A stretch of DNA of 64,000 bases from Oribacterium sp. C9. Lineage in GTDB: Bacteria > Bacillota > Clostridia > Lachnospirales > Lachnospiraceae. The stretch is taken from positions 62,001 to 126,000 of the forward strand of contig NZ_MUHW01000002.1 in assembly GCF_002007235.1 (NCBI RefSeq). The letters run 5' to 3'. This document shows, in pieces, positions 19,556-27,556 of this stretch (the stretch's first letter is position 1; each line of letters opens with the position of its first letter). A model generated the notes under the pieces. That model searched no databases. It was not told where the DNA came from and saw nothing but the letters and a program-made list of their open reading frames with translations. The position numbers were made by a program, and so were the translations under genes.

Positions 19556-22135
19556 TTATTCAGCCCTCACTGGATAATATATTTCATACCCCTCCCCACT
19601 ACTCACTATTCTTATTTCACCCGTCTTCGCCGTCTCAAGCGGCTCTATTCCGAATCTCTCCAGGATCTCCATGGTCTCCTTATGAGGATGACCGTAATCA
19701 TTGTCCTTACCGTAGCTTATGATTCCATACTCCGGCCTCATTCTCTCAAGGAGCTCACCCGAAGTAGAAGTGGAACTTCCATGATGCCCCAGCTTAAGAA
19801 CATCGATATCAAATCTGTCATTCTCATCATGCCCTTCTCCCGATGCCTCCTCTGACCACTCTCCTCCATTCATTTCAGCTTCAATATCCTCCATATGATC
19901 AAGCATCTTATATTCACACTCCTTATCCATATCCCCGGTGAACAGCATACTGAAATCCCCGTAGCTTAAAAGCATCCCTATGGAATGACTGTTTGCCTCC
20001 GGAATATAAGCATTGTCCATAGGATAAAGCCCCTGCAGTCTCAGACTTCCCGTTTCAAGAAGGCTGCCTGCACCAAAATACTTTAGCTGAGTCCCCGTCT
20101 TTGCCGCAGCATATCGAAGCTTGTCATATCGCTTGTCAGCCTCCGCTGAATACGGCAGAAAAAGCCGCTTCACAGACAGATCATCCTCTTCCTCAAGCAT
20201 CTGCAGCATGCCGCTGTAATGATCAGAATCACAGTGGGTAACGAAAGCTGCATCTATGGTATCAATAGCCTGAGACTCGAGATATGGTACCAGTCTGTTC
20301 TCTGCAAGTTTCTTCTCAGAGCTTGAACCGCCATCTACCGTTATAACGAGGCCATCACATCTTATGACTGTACCATCTCCCTGTCCTACATCCAGCACAG
20401 TAACTTCAAGTCCCTCCGGAGCCTTTGGAATAAGCATATAAACAGCAAGAAGAATCACAAGACCTGAAACCTTCGGAAGCTCTCTGTAAAGCCTCTCCTT
20501 TCCTCCCTTTAGTCTGCCCTTCTTTTTTATATCCTTTAGATAGAGTGTAAGCACAAGCAGTGTCAAAAGAAACGTATAGTATATGATGATACCGGAATCC
20601 GACGGTCTTCCCAAAAGAAGCGAGGCGTAATGGATCTCCGAGATACGGCTGCAAAGTTCCGTATAAAATCCCAGCAGATAATGTCCTGAGCCCATGGCCG
20701 CTATCCCAAGAGTGATGGAGAAAACAGACAACACCACCGCCAGCAATCCACTGTATATCACATATCCCATGAATGGCAGCACTAAAAAATTCAGAAGCAG
20801 TCCATAAAGAGGAAATCTGAAAAAATGATACAGGACCAGAGGCAGCGTACAGATTTGCAGAATCATTGACATAAACACTCCATTCAGAACATCATGCCCC
20901 TGATGTGGCAGCTCCATACCTATTCCCAGTGCAAATACCGCCATAAAGCTAAGCTGAAATCCCGAACCAAATATGATATAGGGCTCTGCACCAACAAGAA
21001 GAATACAGGAAAGCGAAAGAGCAGTCAGCATATCATAACTTCTTCCCACTGCTTCACCAAGAAACTTCATAAGAAGCATGATAACCGCCCTCATTGCGGA
21101 ACCCGAGCTTCCGGTAAATATACCGTAACTAAGTACCAGTACCGCAGCAAGGCTCCCGGCTGTCTTTTTATCGGCTCCGCATTTCCTCAAAAGCCCGTGA
21201 AAGCCTGCACCGATTATAGACAAATGCAGACCCGAAACCGCAAGTATATGTGCTATTCCGTTCCTCTGATAAAGTGCTCTCAGTTCCTTATCCATGGAGG
21301 ACTTCTCCCCCGCAAGAAGCGCCTTATATATTCCGGAATCCTCTTCTTCCGCTATTTCATCCAGAAGACCGCATAACCCCATCCTCACTTTCTGTAATCC
21401 GGTTCTGAAGGGCTCAGGCTCTCCTCCTGTCACCTGCAGTCTATCCCCATACATGGAACCGCTTATGCCTACAGATCTGTAATATAGCCCGAAATCAAAC
21501 TCGCCTTCGTTATGGGGCTCCTCAGGTAGGACCATTTTGCCGTAAACCTCCACCTCCTCACCCGGATATGGTCCGGTCACAGTGTAAGCATTGTCCATCT
21601 TTACAGATGCTTCCGCTGCCGCATGCCCGCCGGCTTCTTCCATCCACCCGGCACTTCTGTCCGGGCTCCCTGACGCAGCACCCCTTTTCAGATATACCAT
21701 GATCTTCCCTACATCTCTGTCATATCGTCTCTTCATCTCCTCCGGTGCATCCGGTGCCAATGTCTCTCTACTGCCATAGGCGTTAGAGAGTTTTCCGTCT
21801 CTTATCACCAGCCTTTCGTTCTTCTCCGACAGGCTATAGCTCTCCACTACGCCCCTCAAAACCACATTAAGCTGAGAGAACTCTTCTATGCTGCTCTTTT
21901 GAGCCTCCATTTTGCCGTACTCCGACCTGTATCTGAGCACCCCGAAAAAGAACAGCGCAAAAAGAAGTGCAACCGCACCCCTACTCAACTTTTTACTTTT
22001 ATATCCATGGAAAAGTATCCCGCAGAAAAGAACTCCCGCGGTCATTCTGAGATAAAGCCCAGCTTCAACTGCCGTTACACACACTCCAAGTACGAACACC
22101 ATCGCAATCAGAAGCATAGGTCTTTTGTAATTCAT
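19556..22135 (-). CDS. comEC: ComEC/Rec2 DNA-uptake channel protein
   Basis: ComEC forms the inner-membrane channel for single-stranded DNA in natural transformation. The protein has an N-terminal membrane pair, an OB-like domain (about 85-265), the Competence domain with LLAGEKSSM and ILAVSGLHLSIIGAG and many helices, and a C-terminal metallo-beta-lactamase domain starting VTVLDVGQGDGTVI with the metal motif THCDSDHYSG. Length (about 860) is full. The long frame begins with TTG at 22171 inside the degV terminator, so the ATG at 22135 is preferred, although no clear Shine-Dalgarno is visible. No comEA or comEB is adjacent. Confidence 0.92.
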   Translation of the reverse strand: MNYKRPMLLIAMVFVLGVCVTAVEAGLYLRMTAGVLFCGILFHGYKSKKLSRGAVALLFALFFFGVLRYRSEYGKMEAQKSSIEEFSQLNVVLRGVVESYSLSEKNERLVIRDGKLSNAYGSRETLAPDAPEEMKRRYDRDVGKIMVYLKRGAASGSPDRSAGWMEEAGGHAAAEASVKMDNAYTVTGPYPGEEVEVYGKMVLPEEPHNEGEFDFGLYYRSVGISGSMYGDRLQVTGGEPEPFRTGLQKVRMGLCGLLDEIAEEEDSGIYKALLAGEKSSMDKELRALYQRNGIAHILAVSGLHLSIIGAGFHGLLRKCGADKKTAGSLAAVLVLSYGIFTGSSGSAMRAVIMLLMKFLGEAVGRSYDMLTALSLSCILLVGAEPYIIFGSGFQLSFMAVFALGIGMELPHQGHDVLNGVFMSMILQICTLPLVLYHFFRFPLYGLLLNFLVLPFMGYVIYSGLLAVVLSVFSITLGIAAMGSGHYLLGFYTELCSRISEIHYASLLLGRPSDSGIIIYYTFLLTLLVLTLYLKDIKKKGRLKGGKERLYRELPKVSGLVILLAVYMLIPKAPEGLEVTVLDVGQGDGTVIRCDGLVITVDGGSSSEKKLAENRLVPYLESQAIDTIDAAFVTHCDSDHYSGMLQMLEEEDDLSVKRLFLPYSAEADKRYDKLRYAAAKTGTQLKYFGAGSLLETGSLRLQGLYPMDNAYIPEANSHSIGMLLSYGDFSMLFTGDMDKECEYKMLDHMEDIEAEMNGGEWSEEASGEGHDENDRFDIDVLKLGHHGSSTSTSGELLERMRPEYGIISYGKDNDYGHPHKETMEILERFGIEPLETAKTGEIRIVSSGEGYEIYYPVRAE

Positions 22136-22156
22136 GGGAATGATGATAACAGAAAA

Positions 22157-22180
22157 GACCGGTTCCCGCAAGAACCGGTC
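22157..22180 (-). terminator. Terminator of degV
   Basis: GACCGGTTC / GAACCGGTC nine-base-pair stem with TTTTCTG following on the minus strand. It overlaps the rejected N-terminal extension of comEC. Confidence 0.85.
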
Positions 22181-22223
22181 CTGATAAAAACTGTTTTCAT
22201 TTTCTTATGACTTCATATAATTC

Positions 22224-23111
22224 TCACTTAAGCTCTGCCGGACGCTCTATAACAGCAGCTCCGAGACCGTTCTGACCTATATGACAGCTTATAAGAAGTG
22301 ACAGCGGATTCACCACTATTTCAGCATTGAGACGATCAGGAAACTCTGCCTTCATCTCCTCTGCAAATGCCTCTGCCTGCTCAGGGTTGTCTGTATACGC
22401 AACACATACATAGCAGTTATTCATATCCTTATCACCGAGGCGCTCTGAAAGTTCATTCTTAAGCCCCCTTATGATAGCCTCTCTTACCTGCTTTGTAGTT
22501 CTCACCTTCGTGTAGGAATCGAGCTTTCCGCCATAAGTGATGCCAAGCACAGGCTTGATATGAAGCAGAGTTCCGATGGCAGCCGCAACCGGAGTTATAC
22601 GTCCGCCCTTCTTGAGATACTTCAGGGTATCAACTCCTATATATATCTGGTTGCTCTCAGATTCACGATTGATGATATCGCAGATCGCCTGTCCGTCATA
22701 GCCCTTTGCTGCAAGCTCTGTAGCAAAGATACAATACTGTCTCTGAGTTACAGAAACACCCTTGTCATCCGGTACGAAAACCCTGCCCTCGTACTTGTCT
22801 TCATGACTCAACATCATAGCCGTCTGTGTCGAACCTGAAAGTCCGGAAGTAAGCGGAATATGTACCACCTGGTCACAGGTCTCCAAAAGTTCGTCCCATA
22901 CCTTCATAACATCATCAGGACTTGGCTGAGACGTCGCAACATCACAGTCATCCTGAAGCTTCGTAAAGAACTCTTCTCTGGTAATGTTTACGTCCTCAAA
23001 AAATTCCTGTCCATCTATACGGAATGGCATCGGCACCACACGTATACCGAGCTTCTTGCCCTCTTCCTGTGTGATACCACTTCCGGAGTCTGTTGAAACC
23101 CCAATTCTCAT
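22224..23111 (-). CDS. DegV family fatty-acid-binding protein
   Basis: DegV proteins bind long-chain fatty acids; FakB members present them to the FakA kinase. The 295-residue protein has the signature STDSGSGIT near the N-terminus, the TSQPSPDD segment and HIPLTSGLSGS, then KYLKKGGRI, all family hallmarks. No fakA is adjacent, so which fatty acid pathway it serves is not shown. Start has AGAGGTG. The 220-base upstream gap holds a hairpin at about 23237-23275 (GAGCGG / CCGCTC) and no gene. Confidence 0.92.
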   Translation of the reverse strand: MRIGVSTDSGSGITQEEGKKLGIRVVPMPFRIDGQEFFEDVNITREEFFTKLQDDCDVATSQPSPDDVMKVWDELLETCDQVVHIPLTSGLSGSTQTAMMLSHEDKYEGRVFVPDDKGVSVTQRQYCIFATELAAKGYDGQAICDIINRESESNQIYIGVDTLKYLKKGGRITPVAAAIGTLLHIKPVLGITYGGKLDSYTKVRTTKQVREAIIRGLKNELSERLGDKDMNNCYVCVAYTDNPEQAEAFAEEMKAEFPDRLNAEIVVNPLSLLISCHIGQNGLGAAVIERPAELK

Positions 23112-23333
23112 AAACTACACCTCTTATCGTTCCTAATGTCAGTCCTCTTATGCTAAGTAACTCTTATTTTACGAAGAACTGCTATCCATGGCAAGCCCCC
23201 TAAAGACCGGCCACTTTCAAAATAGTATCTTTATAGGCTGAGCGGATGCCTCTCACGAAACACCCGCTCTTATATTTAGTATTATAAATACAGTTTATAC
23301 CTTAAACGTAACCCTTGAATAATACTATAATAT

Positions 23334-24881
23334 TCACTTTTCTGCAATAAGAGATTTTCCTGTCATTTCCTGAGGCTTTTCTATATCCATCATCTGAAGG
23401 AGTGTAGGAGCGAGGTCACAAAGGGCTCCTCCCTCACGAAGCTTCCAGTCAGGATTTGAATTTACAAGGATGAATGGAACAGGATTTGTTGTATGGGCTG
23501 TCCATGGTTCACCTGTCTCATAATTGATCATCATATCAGCATTACCATGATCCGCACAGATGATCATCTGTCCGCCCACTTCCTTGAGAGAATCAACAAC
23601 CTTGCCTACAGCCTCATCAACTACCTCGATAGCCTTAACAGCTGATGGGATAACACCTGTATGTCCAACCATGTCAGGGTTTGCGAAGTTTGCAATGATC
23701 ATATCATACTTACCTGACTTTATGGCATCACAAAGCTTCTCACAAACCTCAGGACATGACATCTGAGGCTTAAGATCATAAGTAGGAACATCCTTCGGTG
23801 ATGGAACGAGAACTCTGTCCTCACCCTCATTCGGCTCCTCAACACCGCCGTTGAAGAAGAAGGTTACATGAGCATACTTCTCTGTTTCGGCGATACGAAG
23901 CTGCTTAAGTCCAAGAGATGAAACATATTCACCGAGTGTCTTCGTGATGGACTGCTTAGGGAATGCGATCTCCTTATTCGGAATAGTAGGATCATAATCT
24001 GTGAAACATACAAACTTTGTATCAAGTCTCTTTCCTCTATCGAAGAAATCAAATTCGTCATCACAGAAGCAGTGAGTCATCTCACGTGCACGATCCGGAC
24101 GGAAATTATAGAAAATGCAGGAATCTCCATCCTCGATCACATGTACAGGCTTTCCGTCCTTCTCGATCACACATGGAACAACGAATTCATCGAGAACCCC
24201 GTTGTCATAGGACTGCTGTATAGCCTTAAATGCTGAAGGAGCCTTATCTCCCTCTCCCTTTGTCATGGCATCATATGCCTTAACAACTCTGTCATAGTTC
24301 TTGTCACGGTCCATAGCATAGTAACGTCCGGAAATCATAGCGATCTCTCCTACGCCAAGCTCAGCCATCTTCTCCTCAACCTGAGCGAGGAAGCTCTTTC
24401 CCGAATCAGGCGGTGTATCACGACCATCAAGGAAAGCATAGAGATAAACCTTCTTGAGCCCGTTTTTCTTGGCAAGCTCAAGAATTCCGTAGATGTGCTC
24501 GATGTGAGAATGCACACCTCCGTCAGAAACAAGACCGAACATGTTGAGGGCAGAATCATTCTTCTTACAGTTCTCAACCGCACCGAGAAGTGCAGGATTT
24601 GTGAAGAAATCACCGTCCTGAATAGACTTTGTTATCCTTGTGAGATCCTGATAAATGATACGGCCTGCGCCCATATTCATGTGTCCGACCTCTGAATTAC
24701 CCATCTGTCCGTCCGGAAGACCTACATAAAGGCCTGATGCCTGTCCCTGAACAAAAGGATACTCAGCCTGAAGCTTATCCATCACAGGAGTTTTCGCCAT
24801 AGCGATAGCATTTCCTTCAGGATTCGGATTAATTCCATAACCGTCAAGTATCAGCAGAACTACAGGTTTCTTATCTGTCAT
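23334..24881 (-). CDS. gpmI: 2,3-bisphosphoglycerate-independent phosphoglycerate mutase
   Basis: GpmI interconverts 3- and 2-phosphoglycerate using two manganese ions and a phosphoserine. The 515-residue protein has LLILDGYGIN with the first metal aspartate, the catalytic serine in GNSEVGHMNMGAG, DGRDTPP, and the metal motifs NFANPDMVGHTG and CADHGNADMM. AGAAGG is nine bases before the ATG at 24881, while the ATG at 24890 would overlap it. It stands alone, away from the gapA-pgk-tpiA cluster. Confidence 0.97.
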   Translation of the reverse strand: MTDKKPVVLLILDGYGINPNPEGNAIAMAKTPVMDKLQAEYPFVQGQASGLYVGLPDGQMGNSEVGHMNMGAGRIIYQDLTRITKSIQDGDFFTNPALLGAVENCKKNDSALNMFGLVSDGGVHSHIEHIYGILELAKKNGLKKVYLYAFLDGRDTPPDSGKSFLAQVEEKMAELGVGEIAMISGRYYAMDRDKNYDRVVKAYDAMTKGEGDKAPSAFKAIQQSYDNGVLDEFVVPCVIEKDGKPVHVIEDGDSCIFYNFRPDRAREMTHCFCDDEFDFFDRGKRLDTKFVCFTDYDPTIPNKEIAFPKQSITKTLGEYVSSLGLKQLRIAETEKYAHVTFFFNGGVEEPNEGEDRVLVPSPKDVPTYDLKPQMSCPEVCEKLCDAIKSGKYDMIIANFANPDMVGHTGVIPSAVKAIEVVDEAVGKVVDSLKEVGGQMIICADHGNADMMINYETGEPWTAHTTNPVPFILVNSNPDWKLREGGALCDLAPTLLQMMDIEKPQEMTGKSLIAEK

Positions 24882-25038
24882 AGTAACCATCCTTCTATAA
24901 AAACATATACATAAAAATTATAAGTATGCTGTGAATGCCAATGTTTATCCCACTCACTCCGCATAATCAGGCTCTTTGCTCCATGTAATATATATGCCAG
25001 TTATGAAGCCCCGAACCTCACATCAGTTTATTACAAAT

Positions 25039-25064
25039 GCTCCGGAGCGTCAATTGTCCGGAGC
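25039..25064 (-). terminator. Hairpin downstream of the cNMP-binding gene
   Basis: GCTCCGGA / TCCGGAGC eight-base-pair stem with a 10-base loop. The T-tract is short (ATTTGT), so termination may be moderate. The rest of the 24882-25161 gap shows nothing further. Confidence 0.6.
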
Positions 25065-25161
25065 AAACTTTGTTAATAAATATACAATTTTGTTTTCATC
25101 ATCAGTTTTACAGCATGTCAGGTTCCGTTTCTCGTTAAATCATTTTTTCCTGCCTTTGTAT

Positions 25162-25677
25162 CTACCCCTTTGAATCTACCAGATACTCCTCAGGCATGAT
25201 ACTCTTCTCAACATATTTCAATACGTACTGTTTGAGTTTCATCTCGATACATTCATCAAGACTGTTCTCCTTGGGAATCTGACTTAAAATTTCCTTTATA
25301 TCGTTCATCAGCATAGAGATATTTCTATTCTGCGTCACTATAACACCTGCCATGCTGCGCATGATTCCTACCATATTGCTTCTATTATCAACCAGAAACT
25401 GCTCCAGCTGATTTTCACCGACCTTCATAAGAAGTGCATCTTCGATAGCAACCGCCGTGTACACCTGCGGCTTACCCGTAAGCATGGAAACTTCACCGAA
25501 AAACTTGCCCTCCGAAAGGACTCCGAGGATATTTTCATGAGGCTCTTTATATCCTACATAAAGTGCCACCTTCCCCTGCAAGACCTTATACATATATGGA
25601 TTTATTTCATTTTCATGAAATATGACATCCCCATCATTGTACTTTCTCATTACACCATCAACGAGCATACTATCCAT
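25162..25677 (-). CDS. Cyclic nucleotide-binding domain protein without a DNA-binding domain
   Basis: The 171-residue protein is a CRP-like beta-barrel (about residues 1-115) with the pattern DGDVIFHENEINPYMYKVLQG and GKFFGEVSMLTGKP, matching the cNMP-binding fold and phosphate-binding cassette position. A dimerisation-like helix follows (about 110-140), but the C-terminal winged helix of CRP/FNR is missing and replaced by a short helical tail. It may act by protein contact. AGGAGG lies upstream. It follows the secreted wall-repeat gene by 19 bases, so the two are probably cotranscribed. Confidence 0.8.
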   Translation of the reverse strand: MDSMLVDGVMRKYNDGDVIFHENEINPYMYKVLQGKVALYVGYKEPHENILGVLSEGKFFGEVSMLTGKPQVYTAVAIEDALLMKVGENQLEQFLVDNRSNMVGIMRSMAGVIVTQNRNISMLMNDIKEILSQIPKENSLDECIEMKLKQYVLKYVEKSIMPEEYLVDSKG

Positions 25678-25696
25678 ATGTTTCCTACCTCCTAAT

Positions 25697-26512
25697 TTAA
25701 TAATTCTGCTTTATCACATCATAAGGATTTACCACTTCCCATGTGCCGTCAATATATCGAATCTTTATTCCTGCTATGGCATAGGTACTGATATTACCGC
25801 CGTGCCATGTCTTATCAAGCGCAACGCAATTATCAAAGGTCTTTGCATAATCCGTGACTGTGTAAGGATCCGCCTTGACAACTGTTCCATCGGAAGCAAG
25901 AATATACTTTCCGCAGACCCCGGCATCATCCGGATAAAACGGTCCTGACACCGTTTTTTCAGTTGTCGAACAGCCTGTCACATCACAGTACACCACATTA
26001 TGCAAAGCATCATACGGCGTTACCGTAAAGCTGATACTGCTGATGATCTTCCCGGAAGAATTGATGAAGTATATATTAGGAGAGATCCAGCCGTCCTTAG
26101 TCATATGGGCTCTCATATATTTTATCTCGATCGGCTTGACCGGATTATACCTGTCCATACTCTTTCCGTCAGCTCCCACATATTGACCATCCTTAGTATA
26201 GGTATTTGTGAGCATCTTCCCGGAATAATCCACATATTTTGACTCTATCCACCGGTCTGTAGCCAGAGCTCCGTCCGGCTCAAAGTAGTACCAGCAGTCT
26301 CCTATGAGTGTCCACCCGGTAACCATATGCCCGGAAGAGTCCAGATAATATTGTTTCCCTCCCTCATAGAACCACTGGTCCGTACAATAAGATCCTTTAT
26401 TATCAAGAAGTCTCCAGCCTTCTCCATCCTGCTGCCACTCAAGGGCATAGGATGTCATAGATAAACATGCAAAAAGCATTATGATAATACCAAATATGAA
26501 TCTCTTCCCCAT
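25697..26512 (-). CDS. Secreted protein with cell-wall (choline-binding type) repeats
   Basis: A 271-residue exported protein. The signal peptide (FIFGIIIMLFACLSMTSYA) is followed by three or four CW_binding_1-like repeats (for example GWTLIGDCWYYFEPDGALAT) and a C-terminal domain of about 140 residues with an immunoglobulin-like alternation of strands (IYFINSSGKIISSISFTVTP). Repeats of this type bind choline on teichoic acid in Streptococcus, though here the ligand is unproven. The function of the C-terminal domain is unknown. AGGGGG precedes the ATG. The cNMP-binding gene follows closely. Confidence 0.8.
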   Translation of the reverse strand: MGKRFIFGIIIMLFACLSMTSYALEWQQDGEGWRLLDNKGSYCTDQWFYEGGKQYYLDSSGHMVTGWTLIGDCWYYFEPDGALATDRWIESKYVDYSGKMLTNTYTKDGQYVGADGKSMDRYNPVKPIEIKYMRAHMTKDGWISPNIYFINSSGKIISSISFTVTPYDALHNVVYCDVTGCSTTEKTVSGPFYPDDAGVCGKYILASDGTVVKADPYTVTDYAKTFDNCVALDKTWHGGNISTYAIAGIKIRYIDGTWEVVNPYDVIKQNY

Positions 26513-26617
26513 CGCATCCCCCTAAAACCTTTTCGGCAATCCTCAGGCAACATAACGAATCATACACAAATATACTTCGGCTTTCTGCTTGGGAAAAATA
26601 ATACATTTCGGTAACAA

Positions 26618-26647
26618 AGAAAAAAAGAAGGTCCTCTCAGACCCTCT
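26618..26647 (-). terminator. Terminator of the second wall-repeat gene
   Basis: AGAGGGTC pairs with GACCTTCT (one wobble) around a short loop and is followed by a long T-rich tract on the minus strand. Confidence 0.82.
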
Positions 26648-26670
26648 TTCATAGTTATCCTATATCTGAT

Positions 26671-27375
26671 TCATTCAAATCCATGTACAGACAGCTTGAT
26701 GATATATCCGTTGGCATCAAACTCTGTCGCACAGCCGATGGTACAAAGCGACGGAGTCTTGTATTCAAAAAGAGATCCATACATATGATAGATCTGCTCA
26801 GCCGTTTTCACAGAGCTTACCCCTGTATTGTAATCATAAAAATCCACAGTCGCACTCTTTCTGACAAACACAGGACCTGAAGCTATGGTCTCATAACCAT
26901 GTTCATCATACTCGTCGAAAATCGCGCCTTTTACAACAGCATTGGGAATCTCATAGTAAGTACTGCAATCATGAATAATGCCATCCTTACTTTCGATTAT
27001 CTGGACAGCTCTGCCATTATAGCTAAGCGTCTTTTCTCCCCAGTTTATTTCATCATCAACTACCGGAGAATTGAATATAGTAAGTCCTATAGAGCTTACC
27101 GGGTTTTCAACTTTAGACATATTTGCATCTCTGCCGTCCCAGCGTCCATCAGGTCCCACATAGTACCCGTCAGGTGTATAAGCATCGGTAAGCATGATTC
27201 CATCGCTTCCCAGAAAGTATGGTCCTACCCAGCGATTTCTAACGAAATCACCGTTATAATCTCTGTATCTCCACTTATCTCCATCCTTCTCCCACTGATC
27301 GGCGAGAGACGCCACTGTACATACTGTAGAGATCACCACTGCTGCAAGCAGCACCTTTACCATTTTCCCACTCAT
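26671..27375 (-). CDS. Secreted protein with degenerate cell-wall repeats, second copy type
   Basis: A 234-residue exported protein. A signal peptide (VKVLLAAVVISTVCTVASLA) precedes about three degenerate repeats (DQWEKDGDKWRYRDYNGDF, NRWVGPYFLGSDGIMLTDA, YVGPDGRW). The C-terminal part after about residue 80 (beginning SIGLTIFNSPVVDDEINWG) is beta-rich and resembles the layout of the neighbour at 25697, so they may be distant paralogues; I recognise no enzyme motif. The 27420 frame start was rejected because AAGGAGG lies six bases before the ATG at 27375. Confidence 0.75.
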   Translation of the reverse strand: MSGKMVKVLLAAVVISTVCTVASLADQWEKDGDKWRYRDYNGDFVRNRWVGPYFLGSDGIMLTDAYTPDGYYVGPDGRWDGRDANMSKVENPVSSIGLTIFNSPVVDDEINWGEKTLSYNGRAVQIIESKDGIIHDCSTYYEIPNAVVKGAIFDEYDEHGYETIASGPVFVRKSATVDFYDYNTGVSSVKTAEQIYHMYGSLFEYKTPSLCTIGCATEFDANGYIIKLSVHGFE

Positions 27376-27505
27376 TGGACCCTCCTTACTACGCTGTCTG
27401 TTACTCACCACAGACGGCATATGTATTTTCTTCTCATTATATCCTACTTGAATCAGGCATCATAGCTGCTTTTTATGCCAATATTTCTGCCCGACTATCA
27501 GTAAA

Positions 27506-27527
27506 GGCGTCCGGAAAACCGGACGCC
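27506..27527 (-). terminator. Terminator of the flavoprotein gene
   Basis: Perfect nine-base-pair stem GGCGTCCGG / CCGGACGCC with loop of four, followed by TTTACT on the minus strand. Confidence 0.8.
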
Positions 27528-27556
27528 CTGACATTTAAAAGGTATTATTCTTCAAA

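Noticed and set aside
26999-27465. Plus-strand frame of 188 residues over the second wall-repeat gene
   Set aside because: Antisense to a gene with a clear signal peptide and ribosome binding site; it has no recognisable domain.
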